Shown one piece after another: positions 51,395-61,572 of a stretch of DNA of 64,000 nt (position 1 is its first letter; each line of letters begins with the position of its first letter). The stretch is from Phymatolithon calcareum (lineage: Eukaryota; Rhodophyta; Florideophyceae; Hapalidiales). The notes beneath the pieces were generated by a model. That model worked only from the letters and a program-made list of their open reading frames with translations, was not told the DNA's origin and made no database searches. A program made the position numbers and the translations under genes. The DNA is taken from positions 2,480,001 through 2,544,000 of the forward strand of contig OZ345362.1 in NCBI GenBank assembly GCA_977006965.1. The letters are read 5' to 3'.

Positions 51395-51545
51395 GGTGGG
51401 TTTTCATACTCGACTGAATCTTGAAACACCAACAAAAAAAGAATCTCTTCTTTAGACAGAACCCAGGAAAAACCTCTAGGCACTAGGAAAGTTACCCCAA
51501 GTGTCAGCAGATACGTTCGTAACTTTTAAATAAAAATCTACCCTT
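51395..51545 (+). repeat. Rep-A copy
   Basis: AGGTGGGTTTTCATACTCGA, CTTCTTTAGACAGAACCCAG, AAGTTACCCCAAGTG and GTAACTTTTAAATAAAAATC. The match to 19965-20150 runs over the whole span. Confidence 0.65.
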
Positions 51546-52689
51546 CTACTATTCCGTCGATGAGAAACAAATTTCATATGGGCTCATTGCATTGTAATTC
51601 CACACTCCTATCAAGAGAAGAAGAGATCAGAACACTCCAGACACGATAACGCACTAAAGGACATGTCAATCCTCATGTCTAAACTGTACCTCTCAGAGGA
51701 AGAAGAAACCAGGTTGCAAAGAGTGGTCGACGCAATCCAGGAGATCTGCTCCAAGAACACGAAGTAGAAATGGACCTAGCGCTATAGTTAGCCTCTCAGT
51801 TGCAAAATAAACAAAGTGAGCTTCAAGTAAACTCACATCCATTCATCCCTTGCATTGTAGTCATCACCGATTTATCAACAGTCCAGCATGCTGTTATTCA
51901 AAGCCAGCAGTATATAGCATGGAAACACGGAGTCGGCAAATGAGATTTTTTCTAGACAACTGTATCACGTTTCGTCTACGCTAACGCGTGCGTAACTTAG
52001 GCTTCGAAAAGGCACATTGGCATAAAGAGCAAGTTTTTCTTGAGTATTACACTCTATTTTAAATATCCGATAGAATACAGCATAATCATAAGCTTTGGCA
52101 GATTCATGATGCGCTCCATTGGATGGTTTCTGAGCAATCTTCTGTGGGTCTTATACAGATGTACATGGTCTTTCGATGGTGCAGGATACAAACCTGACAA
52201 AGCACAATGTAGAAAGTATGTGGCAGTCTACACGAGGCGTATCGTGCGCTGCCGTCATTGTCGCACGAAAATATTGCGCGGTGTTATTGCACTAAAATAC
52301 TGGGGGTTGCGGGAAAATTCGAAATATCGAATAATTTGGTACCATTGATGAACCAAAATTTTATGGCAAGTGTGCCAGTATTTGCGTTTGGGGCTTGCTC
52401 TTTTCGTAATGATAACACAAATTTTTAGGCATCACCATTGAGTTGCATAATAAAGAATTTTTTGATGCCGCAGTTTAGTCAGCTGCTTCAATTAGGACGG
52501 ATTGAAATGCACGCAAGCTGTACAGTACTGTAACCCTGCGTCCTTTTTGGACAGAGAAATGATACGTATTTCCCGTCAGATGCAGTGATGTTCCAACTTA
52601 GGCATGCGTCAGTGCATTCCGACATTCCATTGCATAATTGCTTGGTTGTTAACACGCTCAATAGACTTAATCGTTGAATAGAGCAAAAA

Positions 52690-52740
52690 TTTGCCAAACG
52701 TTTGGCGAACATTCGGCAAACGTTCGGCGAACGTTCGGCT
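52690..52740. repeat. Short tandem repeat of (A/G)AACGTTCGGC-like units
   Basis: Four to five 11- to 15-nt steps: CCAAACGTTTGGCGAACATT, CGGCAAACGTTCGGCGAACG, TTCGGCTG. More TTCGGC words follow irregularly to about 53110. Confidence 0.6.
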
Positions 52741-53297
52741 GTTTGTTGCTGAAGTTCTAATTTGTCAATTTTTAATGAGCTCCCACTCGTGAGTTCGCGA
52801 GACAGCCGAACAGTTTACTGCGAATCTTTGTCACTCATAGCTTGTAGAACATATTACATCACTGCGATCTGGACAATGTTCATGCTTTCCACAAAAGTTC
52901 GGTAGGTAAAATTTCGAAAAATCTCTGAATTGCGGAACGTTCGGCAACTTTGAGCAGCCAATTCTTGCCGTTCGACTGATCGAGCTTATCTATTGCACCG
53001 AATGTTTGAATACCTTGGTCATTTCTACCATAATCCGTGTGCATTTGCCCATAAAGTAATAGAACTGGCGAGAATTCGGCAAGCGAAGTTTAAAGAAAGC
53101 GAACATTCGAGGCAACTAACCTCGTTGAAGCTGTCTATGAAAACATTTTGAGAAACAAATAAAACTTACACCAGTAGTGCATTACGGCACTGCACAGCAG
53201 CTGCAATTGGAACTGCGCCAAAACGTTTTTGAGCCAAACAACGAATTTTACGCTGGCTTTCACCGCTAAATCTTTGATTGGTCAGGCACACCGCATT

Positions 53298-53344
53298 GCG
53301 GATCACATGGTGTGATCTGCCGTGAGGCGGGTGATAATCACCCA
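53298..53344. repeat. Two adjacent small hairpins
   Basis: GCGGATCACA/TGTGATCTGC (53298-53320, one G-T pair) followed by GGGTGA/TCACCC around TAA (near 53330-53344). Confidence 0.55.
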
Positions 53345-54865
53345 TTATATTTGACAAATGTGTCGAGTATGATAGGCATCACCTTTCAGAAATGTTGTGG
53401 ATACACATCCTTCATATACACTACATCATAGGTCCACACATGTGCCTGATCAGGTGCACACATCTTTAGCCTAGTCGTCCTATCATATTGTCTTATAACA
53501 AGAAACGCACCGTTTCAATAGCATTAGATCGCTATCAACGAAATGTTTTTACAACTTTTATCAAATGTGCATCGTGTGGTTTTCTGATTAATTCGCCTAT
53601 GGCCAGTACTGCAGGTGCAGATTTCAAAAAATTCGGACTTTCGAATTCTCCCGCAATCCCCTGCGATTATGACGTGTTGAGTTAGAAGCTTTAATAGGTC
53701 GGAAAATGGTGTAGAAGCCGGAGGCCCATACCGGGCCCCTGAGAGGAGGGCAGGAGGAGGAACACCATACAGTAATTTAAGTAGAACAAATTTCTTTCAA
53801 GACCTCAAACGGATTCTAACCGATGGGAAACTACACACAAGTCTACGGCTCCGCCTTCTAGGCTCCTTTATCGTATCAACTGTCCTATACAGCCGTGAGT
53901 CATGGAAGCTGACAGAGCCAGAGCGAAAAAACGCAAGATAACAGGTGCTATGATAACGGAGAGACCACCACCTGACGAAGCCAAGACGCCCGGTCGAGAG
54001 ACCTACGATGGAAATGGCTTGGACATATTCGGACGAACGCTGCCTGGACCGCAAGGTGCTGCGACAATGCGTCAGACCAACGCCAGAATCACTCTTTGGT
54101 GACCTACCTGGACGAGATGTGAAAGCCGCAGTCTAACTCGCTAGCGATAGGAAAGAATGGAAGAACTTCGACCTTTGAAGCACTGCTAGTACCATTACGG
54201 GAAAAGGGAAAAAAGAAGAGAATTTTGTAATATCACCTCGAGTAGGTTAACACGGGAATTAGCCTCATATTTTTAATGAATTCCAATGTAACCTTGAATC
54301 ATCGGAGGATGCGCTGCTGACCCCTATATTAGAATGGTGAGCATTGAGGATAACCAAACGCGCAAGATTAGCGTTCAAATTATTTTTAGCTGACTCTGAG
54401 TACTCCATGTAATTCTATGGGACTTGTGTGCATCGCGTATAATCTCGATTGTTCGGCTGACAAAGTTGCCCGATGCGTCTGGAGACGGGTTGATAAGCTT
54501 TGCACAACAATCTACGTTTCTTGTTCTTCCTGTGCGGTTGTCCTTAGTGTACATAATTCAGCCAAGACAGGTCGTCATACTGACAGATCAGTGTATGCTA
54601 GAAAAGGATCATCATTGGATCATCCAATCGATAGTACAGTTTGCCAATCCCCTGCGTGACAAGCCTCGCTTGCCTCTGGAAACATCGACCGAGGATATTT
54701 TCATACGGGAGCCTAGAATGGATGACTCCTCACCTTGCCTTGGAGACACAAGTGGTACTGTTGCCTACAACACGAGAGCGCTTGAAAGCAGACAGAACCA
54801 AGGCGCATAGCCCGCTGGCAGATAGAATCCAGAACTTTACCTCAACAACACCGAGCAGATATCTC

Positions 54866-54873
54866 TATAAAAG
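54866..54873 (+). promoter_or_regulatory. TATA-like box
   Basis: TATAAAAG. Downstream 54939-55286 is open for 115 codons but without an early ATG; the first ATG (about 55066) is in another frame and gives 54 codons. It may be a promoter of a non-coding transcript, a decayed gene or an LTR. Confidence 0.35.
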
Positions 54874-55614
54874 TTTATGTAAACCACCGGCAAGCACAGA
54901 TCGTTAGAAAATTACATAGGCACCCACATACCGCTTCATTGAACGAGCATTCGAACCCGACAGAACAGAGCACCACAGCCTATAGCGTTACCGCGACAGT
55001 CGAGATCGACGAAAACCGAACGATACAGAGCAACGTAGCTCACGGTGACTCCCCAATCTCCACGATCGATGACACCTCTCCGTCCATCTGCGCCCCGCAT
55101 CAGTTTAAGCAGGGATCTTTTTCCTGTGGTCTTGATACTAAGGCAACTCCCGCGCGCGAACAGCAGCGACAAACACAGCACCAGGACGTTCACGCGCGCC
55201 CAATTCACCAGCAGACGCCTCTAGGGGTACCGCTCATCGTCGCGCCTTCAACTACTCACACGAAAGAACAACTGTATTTTGTTTGACCACACGCGAAGAT
55301 GACGCAACTGAGAACAATCACACCTCTTTCTTCGTGTCCTTTCATCTTGCGGTAATGCTTTCCGCAGCACTATACCCGTAACTTATCGCTGCTGTCAGTC
55401 CGCTCACGAAGACCTTGGGAATAGTGCACTGTTGCGCGACCACAGGAGAATAGATTGTTTCCATTTAAAGCAACAAATACCTGACCAGAAAACACACTAT
55501 TTGGGAATAATTGCATTGTACACTCGTGAAGTTCACACACTCCGTGGCTGCCCGTGCTCTCAATTGCAACGGTGGACGGTTCTCAATCATAACAGCCAAT
55601 TCTATATTTTGGCA

Positions 55615-55830
55615 GATATTCTTTCTTTCTTTATTGCGGAAAGCTCGTTCACGCAGGTGGTGAGCGACTGAGGATGTTGGAATACAGTTTCTCATTGTTC
55701 AGAAATTTGAGAACGTCTATGGGTCTCTCACGGCAAAATTCCTCCACAGTCTTGGTACCTACAGTACTGGGCAACTTAGCGACAAGAGGCCGACTGCAAC
55801 CCCAGAGGCCCTGACGCTGAACTTACTGCT
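55615..55830 (-). mobile_element. LINE-II 3' fragment
   Basis: Ends with CCGCAATAAAGAAAGAAAGA on the minus strand, preceded by a shifted LCRERPIDVLKFLNNEKL-like block. About 200 bp. Confidence 0.65.
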
Positions 55831-56079
55831 GGCTCGAGCTGAGGCCTTTGCGTTGTGATAATGAGGCCTCATTTAACTGACGGTTTTACGAGAACCGCAA
55901 AGCATACATGCGTTGTCCCATTGCTCGGCCCGATTGACGGCATAAGAAGCTAGCGTAAATTTACACTGGAAGCTTTGTAGGCATGGACGCAGAAATCGCA
56001 AGGACCAAAATTCAGGAACATGCTTGCAAAAGCCGCTCAAATTTGCAAGATAAGCTTCGACAGAGTACATCAGCATTGA

Positions 56080-56357
56080 GGTGAGGGATCAAGGCGGAAG
56101 CACGTAAACAAGAAACAAGGTTGGTCTTTCCCCGCAAATAATCAAGAATCAAAGAAAAACATGAATCAAAGAAAAGCAAGTATCAATGAAAAGAAGGTAT
56201 CGAATCAGTAAGTATGAATCAAAAAGCAAGACCAAGAGCCAATAAGAAAAAGAATCGCCGTTAAAGTAGATAAGCAAGAAAGGTGCCGACTTGCCTTCAA
56301 TAGGGACACATCATGTGTGATGGTACCTTCTAAATAAAATCCACTTAATTACGACGC
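56080..56357 (+). repeat. Rep-C copy
   Basis: A-rich body then GAAAGGTGCCGACTTGCCTT, GATGGTACCTTCTAAATAAA and ATCCACTTAATTACG. Confidence 0.65.
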
Positions 56358-57403
56358 AGAAATCGCCCCAAGTGTTGGACATGAGCAATAAAATTGTAAT
56401 TTGCGAATCAGCTCCTGCGCTATACGTAGCGCGCTGATGTCCAAGACGGAGAGGGCTCACAAATCTCGCCAGTAGTTGTCTCTTGGATAGAAGAGGCGGT
56501 GATGTCATGGATTGCAAGTTGTTATGCATTCATGGAGCCTCAGTCACGTGCTGTCATCGACTTGTCTATCGGTAGCGCCACATGGGAGCCGCTATTTCAT
56601 TGCTTCAACATAGCTTCGGGTGGTGCCGTAATCAAGAGGAATTGCTACTATCTCCAATTCATTCAAAGCACCGTCGTTTATCATATTCTAATACAGTACT
56701 GTAGAGGTGGCTGATAACCCGAAAAAGAGAACCTTTTAAGTGCTGTCTTTTTTCGCTCCTATTGTACTGGACTGTAGTAGTAGGTTGCGTTTTGAACGCC
56801 GCTGCCAAGGGACCCCAAGCTTTCAGTCAAACATACTATTGCCGTACAGTGTATGCTTATGGATTTTTTGTAGAACAGGTCCCCCTGGCACTGGGGAAAG
56901 AGGAAACTAGCGAACGCACTGTTGAATATCTCGCTCATATCACCTGCTTTACAGTACTTTGCTTCCGTTTCGGGGGTAGAAAATTAGCATCCTGTCATCT
57001 TGCCGTTCGCGAGATTGCCTCGCCTTTTTTTCGTCATGGAGCTCCATCTTCTTTTCGACTTGTATTGTCTGTGCAATTCTTTAATTCTGGATTTATAGCT
57101 TAGCGTCTACTGTAAAAGTTGATGAATGCTTGTAGAAATAGCAACGTATGTTTGGTACAACTTGGCGACCTTTTCTGCCAGCACACTATTGCTGATGTGA
57201 ATTTCGACATGTCACTAGAGTCTCCCTTTGTTAATTTCTTCTTCTTCATTAAATGGCATTGTATTTTATTCTACATTTCCCCACGTGAGGCCAGCAGCGT
57301 CACGACGGCATACGTTCCCTTAATTCTATTCTCTTCTGTGCGACATTGGAAGCTTTTTCTACGGTTTGGTTAGGCACATCAAAATCTGTCTCTCTCAAGC
57401 ACT
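56358..57403. other. Intergenic, nothing recognised
   Basis: Several 70-110-codon plus frames, none with a domain or convincing start. Confidence 0.4.
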
Positions 57404-57428
57404 GTTCGTGACGATCATCGTCACGAAC
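57404..57428. repeat. Perfect palindrome, 12-bp arms, 1-nt centre
   Basis: GTTCGTGACGAT and its complement around C (57416). Confidence 0.85.
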
Positions 57429-57689
57429 CATGATGGTTCTTCTAGTTCACGGAAATTCGGCATGATGAATCTGACACGCCTCGCTTGCGTCTTCTCGCTC
57501 TGCCCGTCAATGCATTTCTCGTGGGAGGAGCTCGACTCCTCCGTCTGCGCCGAATTATTTAGTGTGTGTGTGCCATCACGCAGCCGGTTAGCATCAACAC
57601 GTGGCAGGCATTTGACCAAAGCGGGGCGAGAGCACAATAAGATTGGAAACCGTGCATGATGCATCAAGGTTTCGAATCTCACTCAATCC

Positions 57690-57830
57690 AACAAGCTGGT
57701 CTGATTTTTAGGCAAACCGTAATTAAGCGGATTTATTGGGAAGGTACCATAATGGTACCTTCCCAATAAATCCGCATGATGATCATGGTACATGATGTGT
57801 CCTATGTTGAGGAAAGCCTGCACCTTTCTT
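57690..57830 (-). repeat. Rep-C copy with an inverted duplication of its own 3' end
   Basis: The minus strand runs AGGACACATCATGTACC as in Rep-C, then has a perfect palindrome (57727-57775, 24-bp arms, 1-nt centre) whose one arm is the normal Rep-C end GGTACCTTCCCAATAAATCC and whose other arm is its inverted copy, then CTTAATTACGG. The neighbouring Rep-C at 59140-59200 lacks the palindrome. Confidence 0.85.
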
Positions 57831-57949
57831 TGCGCGTGTTTTACAAGACTCGAAACGCAGTTTCCTTAATCAGAATTTCGTAGTATCTCGTCAATGACTC
57901 GGGCCTCATTGCTCTCTTTCAATAGGGATAGATGTACGCTTCTTCAGGA

Positions 57950-58710
57950 TGCTGTTAGGTGTTCTAACTGCACTTGCTTCTTGATTGTCCAGTTCGTCTG
58001 TCAGCTTCGGCGGATTTCTTGGAAAGTGACTTAGAAACTATCTATCGCGGAGAATTCTTGACAGCTTAGTGCCATAGACCGTTCTTCAAAAAGTAATTTT
58101 TCCTGGCCCAGCGTTCTTCTTACTGTTCCCAGAGTTTCCAGAGGGCTCATCTATCTTGGATGTCAGTAGGCGTGTTAGATTTTCGCATGCGGTCGAGCTC
58201 ATCGAGTTCTAGCTCTGCTCGAGTGTCTTTTCTCTCTTCCACACAGCCTGCTTAAGGACCAGATGTATGTTTTGGTACCCTACCATACTGGGTCGCAACT
58301 TCTAGCCGCTTATCACTCTAGACACAATCCTGGAAATGGAAAGTTGCCCCAAGCGTCTGCTGATGCGTTGGTAACTTTTAAATAAAAACCTTCATTGCTT
58401 CATCTTCTATCGCAGCCTTTCCAAGTCTTTGTCTTAACTTCGAGAGCTGCTGTCGGCGGAATTCCCATGGTTCTATTTTCATATAGCTTCAGTAGTCTTC
58501 TCCAGTGCTTCCCTGCCCATTTTCAAACAGTATCGCTGCGATGTCCTTTCGGACTTCACTGCCGCTTTCGGTACTCGGATAATGTTGGCTCTTAATATGC
58601 GCAGCGTACTCATTTACTGGCCTGATGAATGCTTTGATAAGCCTGATGCATTTTCTGAGCTTTATCCTTTCCACGCCATGCCTTTGGTACTCATTAGCCA
58701 CATTTTTTGT
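57950..58710 (-). pseudogene. Rep-F coding-repeat copy, split by Rep-A
   Basis: Minus-strand fragments in two parts around a Rep-A insert. Part one includes ELELDELDRMRKSN and KNGLWH; part two includes KAFIRPVNEYAAHI and KIEPWEFRRQQLSKLRQRLGK. The same blocks occur at 59320-59860. KAFIRPVNEYA recalls the region after RT in LINEs, so this may be a third LINE family. Frames are broken. Confidence 0.5.
58335..58392 (+). repeat. Rep-A 3' fragment
   Basis: AAGTTGCCCCAAGCGTCTGC, TGATGCGTTGGTAACTTTTA then AATAAAAACC. It lies inside the Rep-F copy. Confidence 0.65.
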
Positions 58711-58769
58711 GCCGGCGCTTTTGAATCGTTTCAGATTTTTAGCAAAACCAACACCCTCAGTGTTTTAAG

Positions 58770-58990
58770 GTTGTGGGTATGATAGGGGTCGTCCACGTGG
58801 ATACGCGAATCGTGGAACCACCGCAGTTGCTGCCGGTGGAATCGTCTAATGACGGGCGACAGGCAGAGAAGAAGCGTGCTTTCAATTTGCTGGCAGGATT
58901 AACGCCCTGCCGTGATTGACGTAGAGGAAAAATAAAAAAGCACTGCTTGCTAGCCCCATTGGGGAATAAGCATTCATTATTATTATGATA
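58770..58990 (+). repeat. SINE-2 copy, 5'-truncated
   Basis: GTCCACGTGGATACGCGAAT, CGTGGAACCACCGCAG, CCCTGCCGTGATTGACG, then GCTTGCTAGCCCCATTGGGG and an ATT tail. Confidence 0.7.
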
Positions 58991-59024
58991 GGGCTAATTA
59001 CCCACTGGCATGACGACTTCGAAC

Positions 59025-59130
59025 GAAAACGTAAGCAAAGGATTGTAGCGCAACGAAAAGTCTCTAAGGTGCAATGATAACTGACTAAGGGAGCTTCAAT
59101 AAAACAGAAATCCATCCATCCATCCATTAC
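59025..59130 (+). repeat. Rep-D copy with CCAT tail
   Basis: GTAGCGCAACGAAAAGTCTC, AAGGTGCAATGATAACTGAC, AATAAAACAGAAATCCATCC and a short CCAT run. Confidence 0.6.
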
Positions 59131-59139
59131 GACTTCGTA

Positions 59140-59200
59140 ATTAAGAGGATTTATTTAGAACGTACCATGTGTCTCAACTTGAGGAAAGTCGGCATCGTTC
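59140..59200 (-). repeat. Rep-C 3' fragment
   Basis: The minus strand gives GAGACACATGGTACGTTCTA and AATAAATCCTCTTAATTACG. No palindrome, unlike 57690-57830. Confidence 0.6.
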
Positions 59201-59319
59201 TAATCGCATTACACTAGCATCGAAAGTTGCCAGTTACCTTATTCAGAATTGTATAATATCACGTCATGGCTCGCGCCGCTTCACTCCCTTTGGTAGTGGT
59301 CCACGTAGGCTTCTTCAGG

Positions 59320-59860
59320 GTTCTGCTGAGTGTACCAAATCCCCATGCTCCTTGAGTACCCATTTCTTCAATCAGCTTCGTTGGATTCCTAAGGAAGTGG
59401 CCTAAAAACCATCTTGCGCAAAGAATTCTGTGTCTGCATTCTTTCATCTTCACTGCCTGGTGCGGCAGTCCGTTCTTGGAAAACGTTATTTTTCTTGCGC
59501 GGCGTTCTTCTTATTTCCCCCAGGCTCGTCGGAGGCTAGGTTTATCTTGATGGTCAATTGCTTTGTTCGCTTCTCGAATGCAGGCAAGTGTTTCGAGTTC
59601 GAGCTCTGCCCCGGCATCATCGGTCTCTTCGACTTCCTTGCCCAATCTTTGTCTTAACTTTGAGTGTAGGTGCTGTCCGCGGAACCCCCATGGTTCTATT
59701 TCACAATGCTTCATTAGTCTTCTGCAATGCCGCGCTGGCCACTTACCGGACAGCGTCGTTGCCATGTATTTGCACTGCTGTCGATATGCGGATTGTATCA
59801 AGTGTTATGTGTGCAGCGTACTCATACACTGGCCTGGGATTAAGACTTCGATGGCACAAC
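59320..59860 (-). pseudogene. Rep-F coding-repeat copy
   Basis: The minus strand encodes KHCEIEPWGFRGQHLHSKL, RQRLGKEVEETDDAGAELEL, ARKITFSKNGLPHQAVKM and CRHRILCARWFLGHFLRN. It aligns block for block with 57950-58710. The function is unknown; it may be the 3' coding part of a LINE. Confidence 0.5.
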
Positions 59861-59934
59861 GAATATGAAGAACGCTCCCCCAAAAAATAATATTTTTGTT
59901 ACCATCGCAATATTTTTGATCAGATGGACAGACC

Positions 59935-60210
59935 TCAGAACTCCCTCGAGTGCGAGGACTTGGTCCTCATTTCTAGAAGATCTGCGAGGACTCTTCATTT
60001 TTTGTCAGGAGGGCCTTCAGAGGTCCTCGTGAGACCCAAGAGGACCATAATCGAAGTAGTCAACAGAGTTTTCAAACCCACGTCTCATGCGCGGTAACCA
60101 ATTTAAGGGCGGACTTGTTCACGGCATTCATACGAATTTTTCAAAAAGCCCTCGCGAACGCCCTCGTAGTGGTAGCTACTGCGAGGACCGGTTCTCGCGA
60201 AAATAGACCT
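59935..60210. repeat. GAGGAC/GTCCTC-rich region
   Basis: Many copies of GAGGAC and its complement (GCGAGGACTTGGTCCTC, AGAGGTCCTCGTGAG, GCGAGGACC) that can pair locally. The texture is like the 366-bp element at 39087-39452, but no matching termini were found. Confidence 0.45.
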
Positions 60211-61031
60211 CACCTCTATGCCAACTGGAACAGTTCTCAACGCTGTGGGTTCTTTTTTTCTTTGAAATTTTTTTGCAGTCTTCCCAAAACAGGTACACGC
60301 GTCTGCCCCATTATCACTTTATCTTGGCTGTCCACATTGCTGCACCTTCTGCATTGAATCGTATATAAAGAATACTCTCCGTATCTTGACACCGCATCAT
60401 GTAAACGGGGCTAAAGTACGAAACTGATAACAGTTTGTAAAATCAAAACCGATACTAGTGTTTTCTTCTTCTTCTATTCTCCATGATGTTCACTGTGCAC
60501 TGCAATACGTAGTGCTGTACAAAATTTCAGGTACCTAGTAGATAACTGAAATTTGAGTACGGTGCAGGGGGAAGTAATAACATAATTTATGAGGTTCTAT
60601 TGTACTACAGAGCACGGTATCCCTTTCGCAACAAGGTTCCCCTCGCGTGTACCGAGGGCTACAGCTTTCGTTGATAGAAATGGTCAAGAACACAAAATGC
60701 TTATATTACCGCGGCATTGGTGCGATATCTATAAAATGAATGCCACGGCAATTACAAGCCCAGATGCTGAGCCGCTGATTCCCACAGAACAGGACAGAAC
60801 ATTCTGCACTTGCTAGGCAGCGAGCGATGTGGAATCAATACGGTAAAAGAGCGAGCAGGTACAACCTGAAGACTTAGTCACAATCCACCTCATCGTTGTC
60901 AGTACATCTTCACTATCCCCACTAGAAATAGGTGGGAACATTTGCTGGAATGATTTGGGCGCGAAACTAGCGAGGAGTTAGTAATGACCCTTGAGAACAT
61001 GCCAGACCACTTGACACACCCACTGCGGTGG

Positions 61032-61076
61032 AGACCAGCAGCACGACACAGCAATGCTGTGTCGTGGTGCTGGTCT
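61032..61076. repeat. Palindrome, 22-bp arms, 1-nt centre
   Basis: AGACCAGCAGCACGACACAG... pairs with 61055-61076 with one mismatch around A (61054). Confidence 0.92.
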
Positions 61077-61335
61077 ACATCGCAACAAGGATAATACAGC
61101 CCGACATTAGTCGAACAAGTAGATGTCATCCTAATGAGACACTCGAGTAGCGTAATTTGAAGATTTTATTGTACAGTAGTTCCCCTTGCTAGAAAAACCC
61201 GAGTAGCAGGTATGATATACGAAACCAGAAACCAGCCAAGCCTTCAGTAAAATTATGGGTTCAGCTTTCTCAAGGCTGCAACTTCGCCATCGGGGCACCG
61301 GGCATCTCAACAAAAACGACAAATTACAGTACTAT

Positions 61336-61384
61336 GTAATGCTTGTGCGTAGTTATTGTGAGGATGTCTACGCACAAGCACTAC
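61336..61384. repeat. Hairpin, 17-bp arms, 15-nt loop
   Basis: GTAATGCTTGTGCGTAG (61336-61352) pairs with 61368-61384 with one mismatch. The size and loop resemble a small-RNA precursor. It lies about 110 bp before the ZF-E TATA box. Confidence 0.85.
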
Positions 61385-61493
61385 AGCATTGTTCCCACCC
61401 ATTTCTGTACGTCCCATAAATTACAACTGTAATCTTTCACCATGATTGCTATGTACCCTGCCACGTAGCAGAGCAAGATTGTCCGGCTTCTGA

Positions 61494-61501
61494 GTATAAA
61501 T
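61494..61501 (+). promoter_or_regulatory. TATA-like box of ZF-E
   Basis: GTATAAAT, 79 bp upstream of the chosen ATG. A start about 30 bp downstream would leave a leader of about 45 nt. An out-of-frame ATG at 61548 lies between, opening a 38-codon frame that overlaps the gene start. Confidence 0.5.
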
Positions 61502-61572
61502 TGCAGAACTATTTACTTCCACTCTCCAATCCAGCCAGGCTAACCCAATGCCCAAACCCACCCATCATAAGC

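Larger units (their letters stand above)
51546..54865. other. Intergenic, AT-rich, no supported gene
   Basis: A frame at 52109-52348 (MMRSIGWFLSNLLWVLYRC..., with CRHC) and others lack any domain. 52690-53110 is rich in TTCGGC/GCCGAA words. Two small hairpins lie at 53298-53344. Confidence 0.4.
60211..61493. other. Upstream of ZF-E; two palindromes, no other gene
   Basis: A 75-codon plus frame (60589-60816) has no domain. Two palindromes are listed separately. Confidence 0.4.

Noticed and set aside
54939-55286. 115-codon coding gene
   Set aside because: No ATG opens the frame and no domain is visible; kept only as a possible transcript behind a TATA box.
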